Positions 57,092 to 64,000 of a DNA stretch of 64,000 nt are shown here, one piece after another. The notes beneath the pieces were generated by a model that ran no database searches, had not been told where the DNA came from, and worked only from the letters and a program-made list of their open reading frames with translations. The stretch covers positions 372,001 through 436,000 of the forward strand of contig NZ_ACZN01000016.1 of the NCBI RefSeq assembly GCF_000176135.1. Reading direction: 5' to 3'. A program made the translations under genes and the position numbers. Position 1 is the first letter of the stretch. The number at the start of each line of letters is the position of its first letter. Source of the DNA: Vibrio coralliilyticus ATCC BAA-450. Its GTDB lineage: Bacteria; Pseudomonadota; Gammaproteobacteria; Enterobacterales; Vibrionaceae.

Positions 57092-58420
57092 GTGTACACC
57101 TCGTCGATATATAAGAAATCGCCAATATTTATTCAGAACGTAATGGTGTCTTTACGAGACCTAGTGCGTGCAGCCATTCGTAGTGAAAAACGTGTCGCAG
57201 GCTTGAAGGGGCAACTTAGAGAAAACGAATACTCTCATGATGCACTCAAGATCTTTTGTGATTCGCAACTTGAAGCGGCATTGTTACGCGCAAAAAGCAC
57301 TGCTGCTTACGGAACACATCAACAGCTAGACCAGTTTGCGTTTATTGACAAACAAGATGTCAAAGCCTCACCGGACGCTTTTCTCAACACACAGCTCAAC
57401 CCTAAAGTGACAGTGAAGGGCAGTACTAGTGGCACAACAGGTACGCCTCTATCGATCCCACAAGACCTCAATTCGGTGCTTAGGGAGCAGGCGTTTGTCT
57501 CTCGTCATTTAGAGTGGGCTGGCTACCAAAAAGGCGACAAGCGAGCGTGGATTCGCGGTGATGTAGTCGTGCCACTATCTCAGAAAGTTGGCCCTTATTG
57601 GCGCTATTCAGTTTTTGAAAACATGATTCTAATGTCGTCGTTTCATCTGACAGCGGATGCGATTCCGGGTTATCTGACAGCAATGGAAGACTACGGTGTC
57701 GATATTATTCAAGCGTACCCATCCTCAATCGCTACGCTAGCCAAGTTCCTAGAAAGCAAGGACTTGTATTACCGAGGCAAATTGAAATCGATCGTGACCT
57801 CCTCAGAATCTCTCTCACAAGAAGATCGAGAAGTAATTGAGAAACGTTTTCAGTGCAAGGTGTTTGATTGGTATGGGCTGTTTGAGCGTGTCGCAGCGAT
57901 TGGTAGTTGTGAACATGGCAATTATCACCTTATTTCTGATTATTCGCATGTTGAATTTCTAGATAGTGGTGATGGCAAGCACGAGATTGTTGGCACGAAC
58001 TACAACAATGCACTTTATCCCCTCGTACGCTACCGCACTGGGGATCACGTTGTTTTGGCAACTGAACAACGTTGCCCATGTGGAAGAACATACCCTGTTA
58101 TTGAGAAAATCGAAGGACGCGTTGGTGATTTTCTGCTCGGTGAAGATGGTCAGAAAATCCATATTCTTAACCACATACCAAAAGGTATAGAAGGTTTAAT
58201 AAGCTGCCAGTTTGTTCAAGAAAAAGCAGAATCAATCAAAGTATTAGTTGTCGTTGACCAAGCCAAGTTTACGACGCAGCAGGAACAGCAACTCATCGCC
58301 AACACTAACGAGCGTGTAGGACAAAGCATTACAGTCGATGTTCACAGAGTAGATGCATTACCGAGAACGAAAAATGGCAAGGTGCGTCAGGCCGTATGCA
58401 GCGTGGAGAGCAAATTTTGA
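57092..58420 (+). CDS. vpsH: CapK/PaaK-like adenylate-forming enzyme, VpsH-like
   Basis: Member of the phenylacetate-CoA-ligase-like (CapK) branch of adenylate-forming enzymes, 442 residues. Seen: the AMP-binding loop KGSTSGTTGTPLSI (~110-123), YPSSIATLAKFLE, TSSESLSQEDREVI, the adenine-pocket DWYGLFERVAAIGSC (~262-276), RYRTGDHVVL and a zinc-knuckle-like CPCGR. These support activation of a carboxylate with ATP. V. cholerae VPS is reported to carry glycine on its uronate, so an acid-activating enzyme in the cluster may serve such amidation; that is inference. The GTG start follows AGGGG. Confidence 0.83.
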   Translation: MYTSSIYKKSPIFIQNVMVSLRDLVRAAIRSEKRVAGLKGQLRENEYSHDALKIFCDSQLEAALLRAKSTAAYGTHQQLDQFAFIDKQDVKASPDAFLNTQLNPKVTVKGSTSGTTGTPLSIPQDLNSVLREQAFVSRHLEWAGYQKGDKRAWIRGDVVVPLSQKVGPYWRYSVFENMILMSSFHLTADAIPGYLTAMEDYGVDIIQAYPSSIATLAKFLESKDLYYRGKLKSIVTSSESLSQEDREVIEKRFQCKVFDWYGLFERVAAIGSCEHGNYHLISDYSHVEFLDSGDGKHEIVGTNYNNALYPLVRYRTGDHVVLATEQRCPCGRTYPVIEKIEGRVGDFLLGEDGQKIHILNHIPKGIEGLISCQFVQEKAESIKVLVVVDQAKFTTQQEQQLIANTNERVGQSITVDVHRVDALPRTKNGKVRQAVCSVESKF

Positions 58421-59505
58421 AAAAGACCATCAATCTGACCATTGCAACTGATATCAAAGGGCAGGGCGGAATTGCAACTGTATTGGGCGTTTACCAACAG
58501 TCCGGTTTCCTTGCTGACAATGCGGTAAGGCTGATTGCAACTCACTCTACCAACAATCGACTTGGTCGCGTTGGAGCATTACTGCTTTACATTAGCGCGT
58601 TAGTTAAAGTCTTGTTCTATTTTGCGTTTTATCGTGTCGGGTTAGCACATATTCATGTTGCCTCAAGAGGAAGCTATTTGCGGAAATCAGTGCTTGTGAG
58701 GTTGATTAAAGCACTGGGTGGCAACGTGATATTGCATTTGCATGGCGCTGAGTTTCGCGATTTCTATGCGAACGAGTGTGATGAGAATAGAAAGAAGCAC
58801 ATTCGTGACACATTCGAAATGTCGGATGTGGTTATTGTGCTCTCCTCTCAGTGGATCGATTGGGCAAGAGCGACTTTTCATCGCTCAGAGCACTTCCAGT
58901 TGGTCTATAACGCTGTGCCATCACTTGAGCTTGAAGCATCGTCTACATCTTCTTCAACCATCAGCTTTCTAGGAAGAGTGGGTGAGCGTAAGGGCGTTCA
59001 TGACCTGCTCAAGGCCATGGTTAGAGTCAAACGACACTGCCCTGACGCTAAGCTTATGATCGGAGGTGACGGTGACGTTGAAAAGTACCGTGCGATGGCA
59101 AGGGATTTAGGGCTTGAATCCCATGTGGAGTTTTTGGGTTGGGTTTCTGGTCAACGCAAGCTCGACGTACTGAGACAGACTCAAATCTATTGCCTGCCTA
59201 GCTATAACGAAGGGTTTCCAATGGGTGTATTGGAAGCGATGTCGGCTGGTATTGCCGTGGTGTCCACTTTCGCTGGTGGTATTCCTGATGCGATATCTCA
59301 TGGCAAGGAGGGCACTCTCGTAGAAGCTGGGGACTCAGAGGCCTTGGCTGATGCGCTTATTGAACTATTGATTAATCAAGATATGAATCAAAATTATACC
59401 CAAAACGCAAAACAAAAATTTGATGAACACTTTTCTGTGCAAGCAATTATTCCTCAAGTGCAACGTATTTATGATGCCGTGCTTCTCCAAAGGAGCCGCG
59501 CATGA
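58417..59505 (+). CDS. vpsI: GT4-family glycosyltransferase, VpsI-like
   Basis: GT-B glycosyltransferase of ~362 residues. The TTG at 58417 is preferred: it overlaps the vpsH stop in the TTGA pattern mirrored by ATGA junctions downstream and has GGAGAG upstream; the ATG at 58396 would add seven residues with no domain value. Seen: the N-terminal GQGGIATVLGVYQQ loop, AHIHVASRGSYLRKSVLV, FLGRVGERKGVHDLLKAM, LMIGGDGDVEKYRAMA and the donor-site PSYNEGFPMGVLEAMSAGIA followed by TFAGGIPDAI. Part of the assembly of the VPS repeat. Confidence 0.87.
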   Translation: MKKTINLTIATDIKGQGGIATVLGVYQQSGFLADNAVRLIATHSTNNRLGRVGALLLYISALVKVLFYFAFYRVGLAHIHVASRGSYLRKSVLVRLIKALGGNVILHLHGAEFRDFYANECDENRKKHIRDTFEMSDVVIVLSSQWIDWARATFHRSEHFQLVYNAVPSLELEASSTSSSTISFLGRVGERKGVHDLLKAMVRVKRHCPDAKLMIGGDGDVEKYRAMARDLGLESHVEFLGWVSGQRKLDVLRQTQIYCLPSYNEGFPMGVLEAMSAGIAVVSTFAGGIPDAISHGKEGTLVEAGDSEALADALIELLINQDMNQNYTQNAKQKFDEHFSVQAIIPQVQRIYDAVLLQRSRA

Positions 59506-60668
59506 TTACTGATATTCGTTGCTCACTTTTAGACGATGCCACTCACAATGATTTTGCCGGTTTTGATCCGTTTGATGGATTAAATGCTCGCCTTTTCGAT
59601 ATTTTCCCACGGTTGCGTAATTCGCTATTCGGCCTCGCATGGATTCAGATTTTCAAGCGCTCGAGTATTAATATGCGTCACCTTCTTGGGGTACCAAAGA
59701 AGCGCAATCCCAAAGGCGTTGCTTTGTTTATTTCAGGGATGTTAGAGCAATACCAGACCACTCATGAAACTCACTTACTTGAAGAAGCCCAGAAATTGGC
59801 TGACTGGTTGTTGGAGCATCAGTGCTGCTCGAAAACTTGGGGTGCTTCTTGCTGGGGGTATCATTTTGATTGGAAAGCCCGGGCATTTTTTGTACCCAAG
59901 GGTAAACCCAACGTCATATCAACCATCTACGTAAGCAGAGCTTTGTTCGACCTTGGAAAGCTGACCAACAACCAACGCTATGTTGATGCAGCATGTTCCA
60001 GTGCAGAGTTTATTGTTGAGCATTTATACACAGAAGATCAGCAACGACAATTTTTTGCTTATATCCCAGGGGAAAAAGCATTCGTCCATAACGCAAGTTT
60101 ATGGGCCGCTGCCTGGGTTGGATTTGTTGGTTCTGAGACAGACAACGCGAAATATCAAGAACTTGCTAGAACTGTGGCTTGGCAAAGTATCAATGAGCAG
60201 TCACCTGATGGCAGTTGGGTATATGGTGCACGCAGCCACCACCAGTTCATTGATGGTTTTCATACAGGTTATAACCTTGAAGCGTTATACGAACTCAAAC
60301 ATTCGCTGCAAACCGACGAGTTTGACGAGTCGATTGATCATGGGTTGGTTTACTACAAAGAGCATCTTTTTGAAGAAGATGGTACGGCTAAGTACTACAA
60401 CAATAACCGCTACCCTCTTGATCCGCATTCAGTAGCCCAAGCTGTGATCACCTTAATTAAGGTCGGTGGAGAGCAAGACGATTTAGACATGGCAGGTAAA
60501 GTACTCAATTGGTCTGTCAAAGAGCTTTATCTTTCAGATAAAAAACAATTTGTTTATCAAAAGACCGCACGCACAACTAACGCAATTAACTATGTGCGTT
60601 GGACTCAAGCTTGGATGTACCTGTCCATGAGTATTTATTTAAAGAATCAGAAAGGAGAAAAGTCATGA
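59502..60668 (+). CDS. vpsJ: VpsJ-like protein, alpha/alpha-toroid type
   Basis: Soluble protein of 388 residues with no signal peptide. No catalytic motif is recognised with confidence. Repeated helical hairpins with aromatic/Gly turns (WGASCWGYHFDWKARAF, NASLWAAAWVGFVGSE, SPDGSWVYGARSHHQFIDGF, TGYNLEALYELKH) suggest an (alpha/alpha) toroid like N-acylglucosamine epimerase or GH88-type enzymes. It overlaps vpsI by four bases (ATGA) behind AAGGAG and is followed by another ATGA overlap. Name given by position; biochemical role unknown. Confidence 0.8.
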   Translation: MITDIRCSLLDDATHNDFAGFDPFDGLNARLFDIFPRLRNSLFGLAWIQIFKRSSINMRHLLGVPKKRNPKGVALFISGMLEQYQTTHETHLLEEAQKLADWLLEHQCCSKTWGASCWGYHFDWKARAFFVPKGKPNVISTIYVSRALFDLGKLTNNQRYVDAACSSAEFIVEHLYTEDQQRQFFAYIPGEKAFVHNASLWAAAWVGFVGSETDNAKYQELARTVAWQSINEQSPDGSWVYGARSHHQFIDGFHTGYNLEALYELKHSLQTDEFDESIDHGLVYYKEHLFEEDGTAKYYNNNRYPLDPHSVAQAVITLIKVGGEQDDLDMAGKVLNWSVKELYLSDKKQFVYQKTARTTNAINYVRWTQAWMYLSMSIYLKNQKGEKS

Positions 60669-61396
60669 GTCGAGTGACATTCTTGGGAAGCCCAATGGAC
60701 ACAATGACCATGGCTCAAACCGTAGAGTCAATAAAAGATCGTATTGAATCCGGAGAGTTTACTCAACACGTGGTTGTGAATGTTGCCAAACTGGTAAACA
60801 TGAAAAAAGATCACGAGCTGGCAAGATCTGTGACTGAATGTGACATCATCAATATTGATGGTATGGGTGTCGTGTGGGGTGCAAGGTTTCTTGGTCATCA
60901 GATCCCTGAGCGAGTCGCGGGTGTCGATCTGTTTCATCATCTCAATGCTATGGCTGAGGCTGAGGCGTTTCCTGTATTTTTCCTAGGAGCAAAACAAGAA
61001 GTTGTAGAGAAAACGGCGCAAGTCATGAAAGCCAATCACCCCAACCTCAATATAGCTGGATATCACCATGGCTATTTTTGGGATGATGAAGAAGCTTTAG
61101 TAAACAAAATCAAGGAGTCAGGCGCAAAATTACTATTTGTAGCTATTACATCGCCAAAAAAAGAAAACTTCATTAATAAATGGCGGGATGAGTTGGGCGT
61201 GGACTTTGTTATGGGAGTAGGAGGTACATTTGATGTGGTTGCGGGTAAGGTTAACCGCGCTCCGATTTGGATGCAAAATGCTGGATTAGAGTGGTTATAT
61301 CGAGTTATTCAGGAACCAAGAAGAATGTGGAAGCGCTATTTGGTGACTAACTCAAAGTTTGCTCTTTTATTACTGAAAGAACGACTTGGCAAATAA
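60665..61396 (+). CDS. vpsK: WecG/TagA/CpsF-family glycosyltransferase, VpsK-like
   Basis: GT26-family enzyme, 243 residues, transferring an N-acetyl-mannosaminuronate-type sugar onto a lipid-linked acceptor. Seen: VVVNVAKLVNMKKDHELA, CDIINIDGMGVVWGARFLG with the catalytic Asp, ERVAGVDLFHHL, FFLGAKQEVVEKTAQVM, VAITSPKKENFI and VMGVGGTFDVVAGKVNRAP near the end. The ATG at 60665 overlaps the vpsJ stop and has AAGGAG upstream; the longer frame lies inside vpsJ. Last gene of the operon. Its predicted donor matches the products of VpsA and VpsB. Confidence 0.9.
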   Translation: MSRVTFLGSPMDTMTMAQTVESIKDRIESGEFTQHVVVNVAKLVNMKKDHELARSVTECDIINIDGMGVVWGARFLGHQIPERVAGVDLFHHLNAMAEAEAFPVFFLGAKQEVVEKTAQVMKANHPNLNIAGYHHGYFWDDEEALVNKIKESGAKLLFVAITSPKKENFINKWRDELGVDFVMGVGGTFDVVAGKVNRAPIWMQNAGLEWLYRVIQEPRRMWKRYLVTNSKFALLLLKERLGK

Positions 61397-61421
61397 TCAA
61401 TCCTGTCTATATAATTCTTAA

Positions 61422-61437
61422 TGTGACTTTTGTCACT
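61422..61437. promoter_or_regulatory. CRP-like site upstream of rbmA
   Basis: TGTGA-N6-TCACT matches the CRP consensus TGTGA-N6-TCACA with one mismatch, 155 bases upstream of the rbmA start and 25 after vpsK. cAMP-CRP is known to repress biofilm genes in V. cholerae, which fits a site here; its effect is not shown by sequence. Confidence 0.65.
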
Positions 61438-61592
61438 AAAGTAATGTAACAACTGAAAACATTTTCTTTGATTAATAAGTTTAATTATTACCCAAGGTGT
61501 TATTGGTTTTTTGTTTGAATGCAAAACACTCAGTTGTTACGCTTTGTTCTGCCGTACTAATCAAATCTATTTATTAACATTTTGGTGTGAAA

Positions 61593-62411
61593 ATGAAAAA
61601 ACTAATTATCGCTCTACTTTCGGGTAGTATAGCGCTGAGCACTTCTTTGTCTGTATTTGCTGTTGAGAATCAAATTGCGAACGAAGAATTTCTTCTTGAT
61701 GCACAAATTCAACTTTCTAAAAATCAGGTACCGACAGAAGGTGGGTATTTGTCTGCAAGTATTGATTTAACAAATATTGGTGATGGAGATGCCAGCCTTA
61801 AATATTGGGTATCTGTAAAAGGTCCCAAAGGTATTGTATTTCCTGCTAAGTCAGTTGTTGGTGTTAATAGTTCTGAATTTGACAGTGAAAATATTGAAGA
61901 AGGGTCTGCACTACATATCGAACGTGGTATTTGGGTACGCGAGTATATGGATGATGGTTTATATCAAGTAGCTGTCGAAGGTGTTAACGTTGAAACGGGT
62001 AAAACTTTCTCTAAATCAGAGACGTTTGCTAAGGGCGTAAGTATTGAACAGCCAGCGGCTATCGATGGCCTGATACTAGAAGCATTTGCTGTTAACGACA
62101 CGATTTTCCCTAGTGAAGGTGGTTATCTGATTCTCGACCTGCAAGCTCATAATACCAGAGATCAATCTGCCAACATTGAGTTCTGGGTAACTGCTGTTGG
62201 TCCAGACGGCTTGGCAATTCCTGTTCACGCTCGTGTACTTAAATCGGTACCAGCTCTGGAGGAACTTAGTATTATTCGTGGCTTCACTCTGGACGCTAGC
62301 TACCCGGATGGCGAATATACTATCGTACCGCAACTATATGATGTAGATAGTGGCAAACGTGTTGAAGGTGCAATTAAAGTTTATAAAGGTGAACGTGCCG
62401 TTACTGACTAA
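61593..62411 (+). CDS. rbmA: biofilm matrix scaffold protein RbmA
   Basis: Secreted matrix protein that in V. cholerae links cells to VPS. 272 residues from the ATG at 61593, with a signal peptide (IIALLSGSIALSTSLSVFA); a GTG two codons upstream is possible. Two tandem fibronectin type III-like domains (~30-145 and ~150-265) with matching wording: YWVSVKGPKGIVFPAKSVVG and IWVREYMDDGLYQVAVEG in the first, FWVTAVGPDGLAIPVHARV and RGFTLDASYPDGEYTI in the second. The location directly after vpsK is the same as rbmA in V. cholerae. Own promoter region and terminator. Confidence 0.93.
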   Translation: MKKLIIALLSGSIALSTSLSVFAVENQIANEEFLLDAQIQLSKNQVPTEGGYLSASIDLTNIGDGDASLKYWVSVKGPKGIVFPAKSVVGVNSSEFDSENIEEGSALHIERGIWVREYMDDGLYQVAVEGVNVETGKTFSKSETFAKGVSIEQPAAIDGLILEAFAVNDTIFPSEGGYLILDLQAHNTRDQSANIEFWVTAVGPDGLAIPVHARVLKSVPALEELSIIRGFTLDASYPDGEYTIVPQLYDVDSGKRVEGAIKVYKGERAVTD

Positions 62412-62441
62412 ATCTTTCGTATATCCATCATTTCATATTCT

Positions 62442-62469
62442 GTAGCAGGTATCTTCCTGCTACTTTCTT
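62442..62469 (+). terminator. terminator of rbmA
   Basis: Arms GTAGCAGG (62442-62449) and CCTGCTAC (62456-62463), perfect 8-bp stem with loop TATCTT, followed by TTTCTT; 31 bases past the rbmA stop. Confidence 0.8.
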
Positions 62470-62628
62470 CATCCATCCCTTCTAAATACCTACATTAGTT
62501 TAAGTACTTCCCCATGTAATATTCTCAATATTTTTAAATTCATGTATTTTCATAGCAGGTGCCTCTAATTAAACTCACGAATTAAAGTACGCTTCCACTT
62601 GTCACGTGAAGTATCAAACGTTAGAGAG

Positions 62629-63789
62629 CTAGTTTCCATCGACCTTTAGCGTTTTGGTATTTTCTTCTATTTTTATTTTTTCGGATGACGTATCAATAGA
62701 AAGAAAATCGCATCCTGACTCCCCGTCGTACTCGTTACCAACAATATTTACGTTTTCAAATGAGTAGCCACTTTTCTGACTATAAGTTCGAATGATCTTT
62801 TTATATTTCTGCTCATTTGTTCCTTCACAGGTAATGTTGGAGAAACGATTATGTGAGACGGAAATATTTTCCACTGACTTTGTCGGTGACTCGTTCGCGG
62901 AAAAACTTTGTAGCCTGATCCCCATCGTACTATCGGATACATCGTTATTATGAAACTCAACATTACCCCAGTGTACTGGCTGTTCAGCACGTGTATTGGG
63001 GTACACATTCATGACGTAACCGGTGATATTGTCGAATTTATTGTCTTTCACCGAGACATCCGTGTAATAGCTGACTTCTAATGCCGCGCTACTAATATCT
63101 TTGAAAGTATTGTGAAGAACAAGAGCACCCTGAACTTGGTGTCGGCTTGAAAGCTTTAGAGTACATCCCTGAAATAGATTGTATTCGAAAGCGATGTTTT
63201 GTGTGCCGGGTGCACTAGAGCCCTGAGTCGCCTGCGTGGTGGTGACTTGGCTGCAGTTGCGAAATGTGTTGGCGAACAATGTCGCATCTTGCGAAAGAGA
63301 CTCCCCTTGATTCGGTCCGGTTGTGACTCTTAATGCCGCGTCACCAAAATTCTCAAACGTATTGTTCGATAGATGGGAGCCAGACGTACTGGCGAGATAA
63401 ACGCCTTGCTCGCCCCAAACCTGTTTGATGTCACCATTATTTAGACCGATAAAGTGAAGACCACTTATGAATATGTTCTGAGTTTCTTTTATATAAAGTA
63501 GGTATTCACCAATAAAATCAGCGCACTTACGCAATACCGCTCCTTGGCTACCAATTAGGGAGATTTGCTTGGTGTTGGTTAAGTACAGCGTTTGACACAC
63601 ATCATATGTGCCTTCAGGGATGACGAGAATGTCCCCAGGGTTTAGAGAAGAGAGGGCGCTCTGAATTGCCTGGCTATCGTCTTGGGAATCGTTACCAATG
63701 GCACCAAACTGATCCAGTCTGTACACCTTGTCCTGAGATAACGTGGGCAGAGCAAAAAGAGCGATAATGACGAACAAAGGTATTTTCAT
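62629..63789 (-). CDS. rbmB: right-handed beta-helix protein, RbmB-like putative polysaccharide lyase
   Basis: Exported protein of 386 residues with signal peptide (MKIPLFVIIALFALPTLS) from the ATG at 63789; in-frame upstream Mets at 63813 and 63843 would put extra residues before it. The mature N-terminus is the pectate-lyase superfamily opening (FGAIGNDSQDDSQAIQSAL, GDILVIPEGTYDV), followed by many beta-helix turns with Asn ladders (ISGLHFIGLNNGD, LSNNTFENFGDAALRV, VSVKDNKFDNITGYVM, VSHNRFSNITCEG). V. cholerae rbmB, next to rbmA, encodes a protein of this fold and size proposed to cut VPS. It is convergent to rbmA here. The catalytic residues are not identifiable by eye. Confidence 0.82.
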   Translation of the reverse strand: MKIPLFVIIALFALPTLSQDKVYRLDQFGAIGNDSQDDSQAIQSALSSLNPGDILVIPEGTYDVCQTLYLTNTKQISLIGSQGAVLRKCADFIGEYLLYIKETQNIFISGLHFIGLNNGDIKQVWGEQGVYLASTSGSHLSNNTFENFGDAALRVTTGPNQGESLSQDATLFANTFRNCSQVTTTQATQGSSAPGTQNIAFEYNLFQGCTLKLSSRHQVQGALVLHNTFKDISSAALEVSYYTDVSVKDNKFDNITGYVMNVYPNTRAEQPVHWGNVEFHNNDVSDSTMGIRLQSFSANESPTKSVENISVSHNRFSNITCEGTNEQKYKKIIRTYSQKSGYSFENVNIVGNEYDGESGCDFLSIDTSSEKIKIEENTKTLKVDGN

Positions 63790-64000
63790 AATAAACTGAC
63801 CTAGCTTGGGCATCGGTACGTTTTCTCGAATTATGGCTGCCATTCTATACGCCGCTGGATATTGAGATAAAAGTTTTTATCTTTTGTCTGTTAAATGAAG
63901 CGGTATCCCAATTTAAATGTCTCGTTTCTAAGATGTCTCATTATTGAGGCGTGATATTCTCGCCTAATTGTTGAACAGACCAAATTCCATACAGATAATT

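Overview
The window looks like a chromosome segment from a Vibrio (Vibrionaceae, gammaproteobacteria) with moderate GC. The main reasons are a vps-type exopolysaccharide cluster followed by an RbmA-like matrix protein, a giant type I secreted adhesin built from the 143-residue repeat typical of Vibrio, and a divergent ppsA/ppsR pair. The species cannot be fixed from sequence alone. No tRNA, rRNA, insertion sequence, integrase, prophage or CRISPR array was seen.

Layout. (1) 1-4450, minus strand: a Cus-type copper/silver efflux operon (small Cys/Met/His-rich protein, CusC, CusB carrying two fused CusF domains, start of CusA). It is preceded by a promoter with the 19-bp spacer and dyad expected for the copper regulator CueR. 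(2) 4.4-16 kb: housekeeping genes (thioesterase, ferredoxin-NADP reductase, YjiH-family membrane protein, PEP synthase and its regulator PpsR, a small outer-membrane-like protein, an orphan solute-binding protein, an EamA exporter, a phosphohexomutase). (3) 16-23.9 kb: a complete caa3-type cytochrome c oxidase operon with assembly genes (Cox11, SURF1, a Sco-like CxxxC protein, heme A synthase, heme O synthase), with a Fur-box-like sequence upstream. (4) 23.9-27.2 kb: a polar amino acid ABC transporter, then aroG with a TyrR-type operator. (5) 28.6-34.3 kb: a small exported protein, a MalS-like periplasmic alpha-amylase, an HTH regulator, an aldo/keto reductase and a membrane-bound CSS/EAL c-di-GMP phosphodiesterase.

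(6) 34.6-47.9 kb: a roughly 4,400-residue LapA-type adhesin with an N-terminal retention module, a TAAG site expected for the LapG protease, seven almost identical 429-bp tandem repeats, diverged Ig/cadherin-like domains, RTX repeats and a type I secretion tail. Its N-terminus is in a different frame from the rest: a one-base shift near position 34832 splits the retention module from the body. (7) 47.9-49.3 kb: a Dcu-family C4-dicarboxylate transporter. (8) 49.6-63.8 kb: a vps-I-like biofilm matrix locus (vpsU, then vpsA, B, D, E, F, G, H, I, J, K with tight or overlapping junctions), rbmA with a CRP-like site upstream, and a convergent rbmB-like beta-helix protein. No vpsC lies between vpsB and vpsD.

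The right half therefore reads as a surface-attachment region: a predicted c-di-GMP phosphodiesterase, an adhesin of the class held at or released from the cell surface under c-di-GMP control, the matrix polysaccharide genes, a matrix scaffold protein and a putative matrix lyase lie within about 31 kb. The LapD/LapG switch, the adhesin's type I exporter and the second vps cluster are not in the window and would have to be encoded elsewhere.
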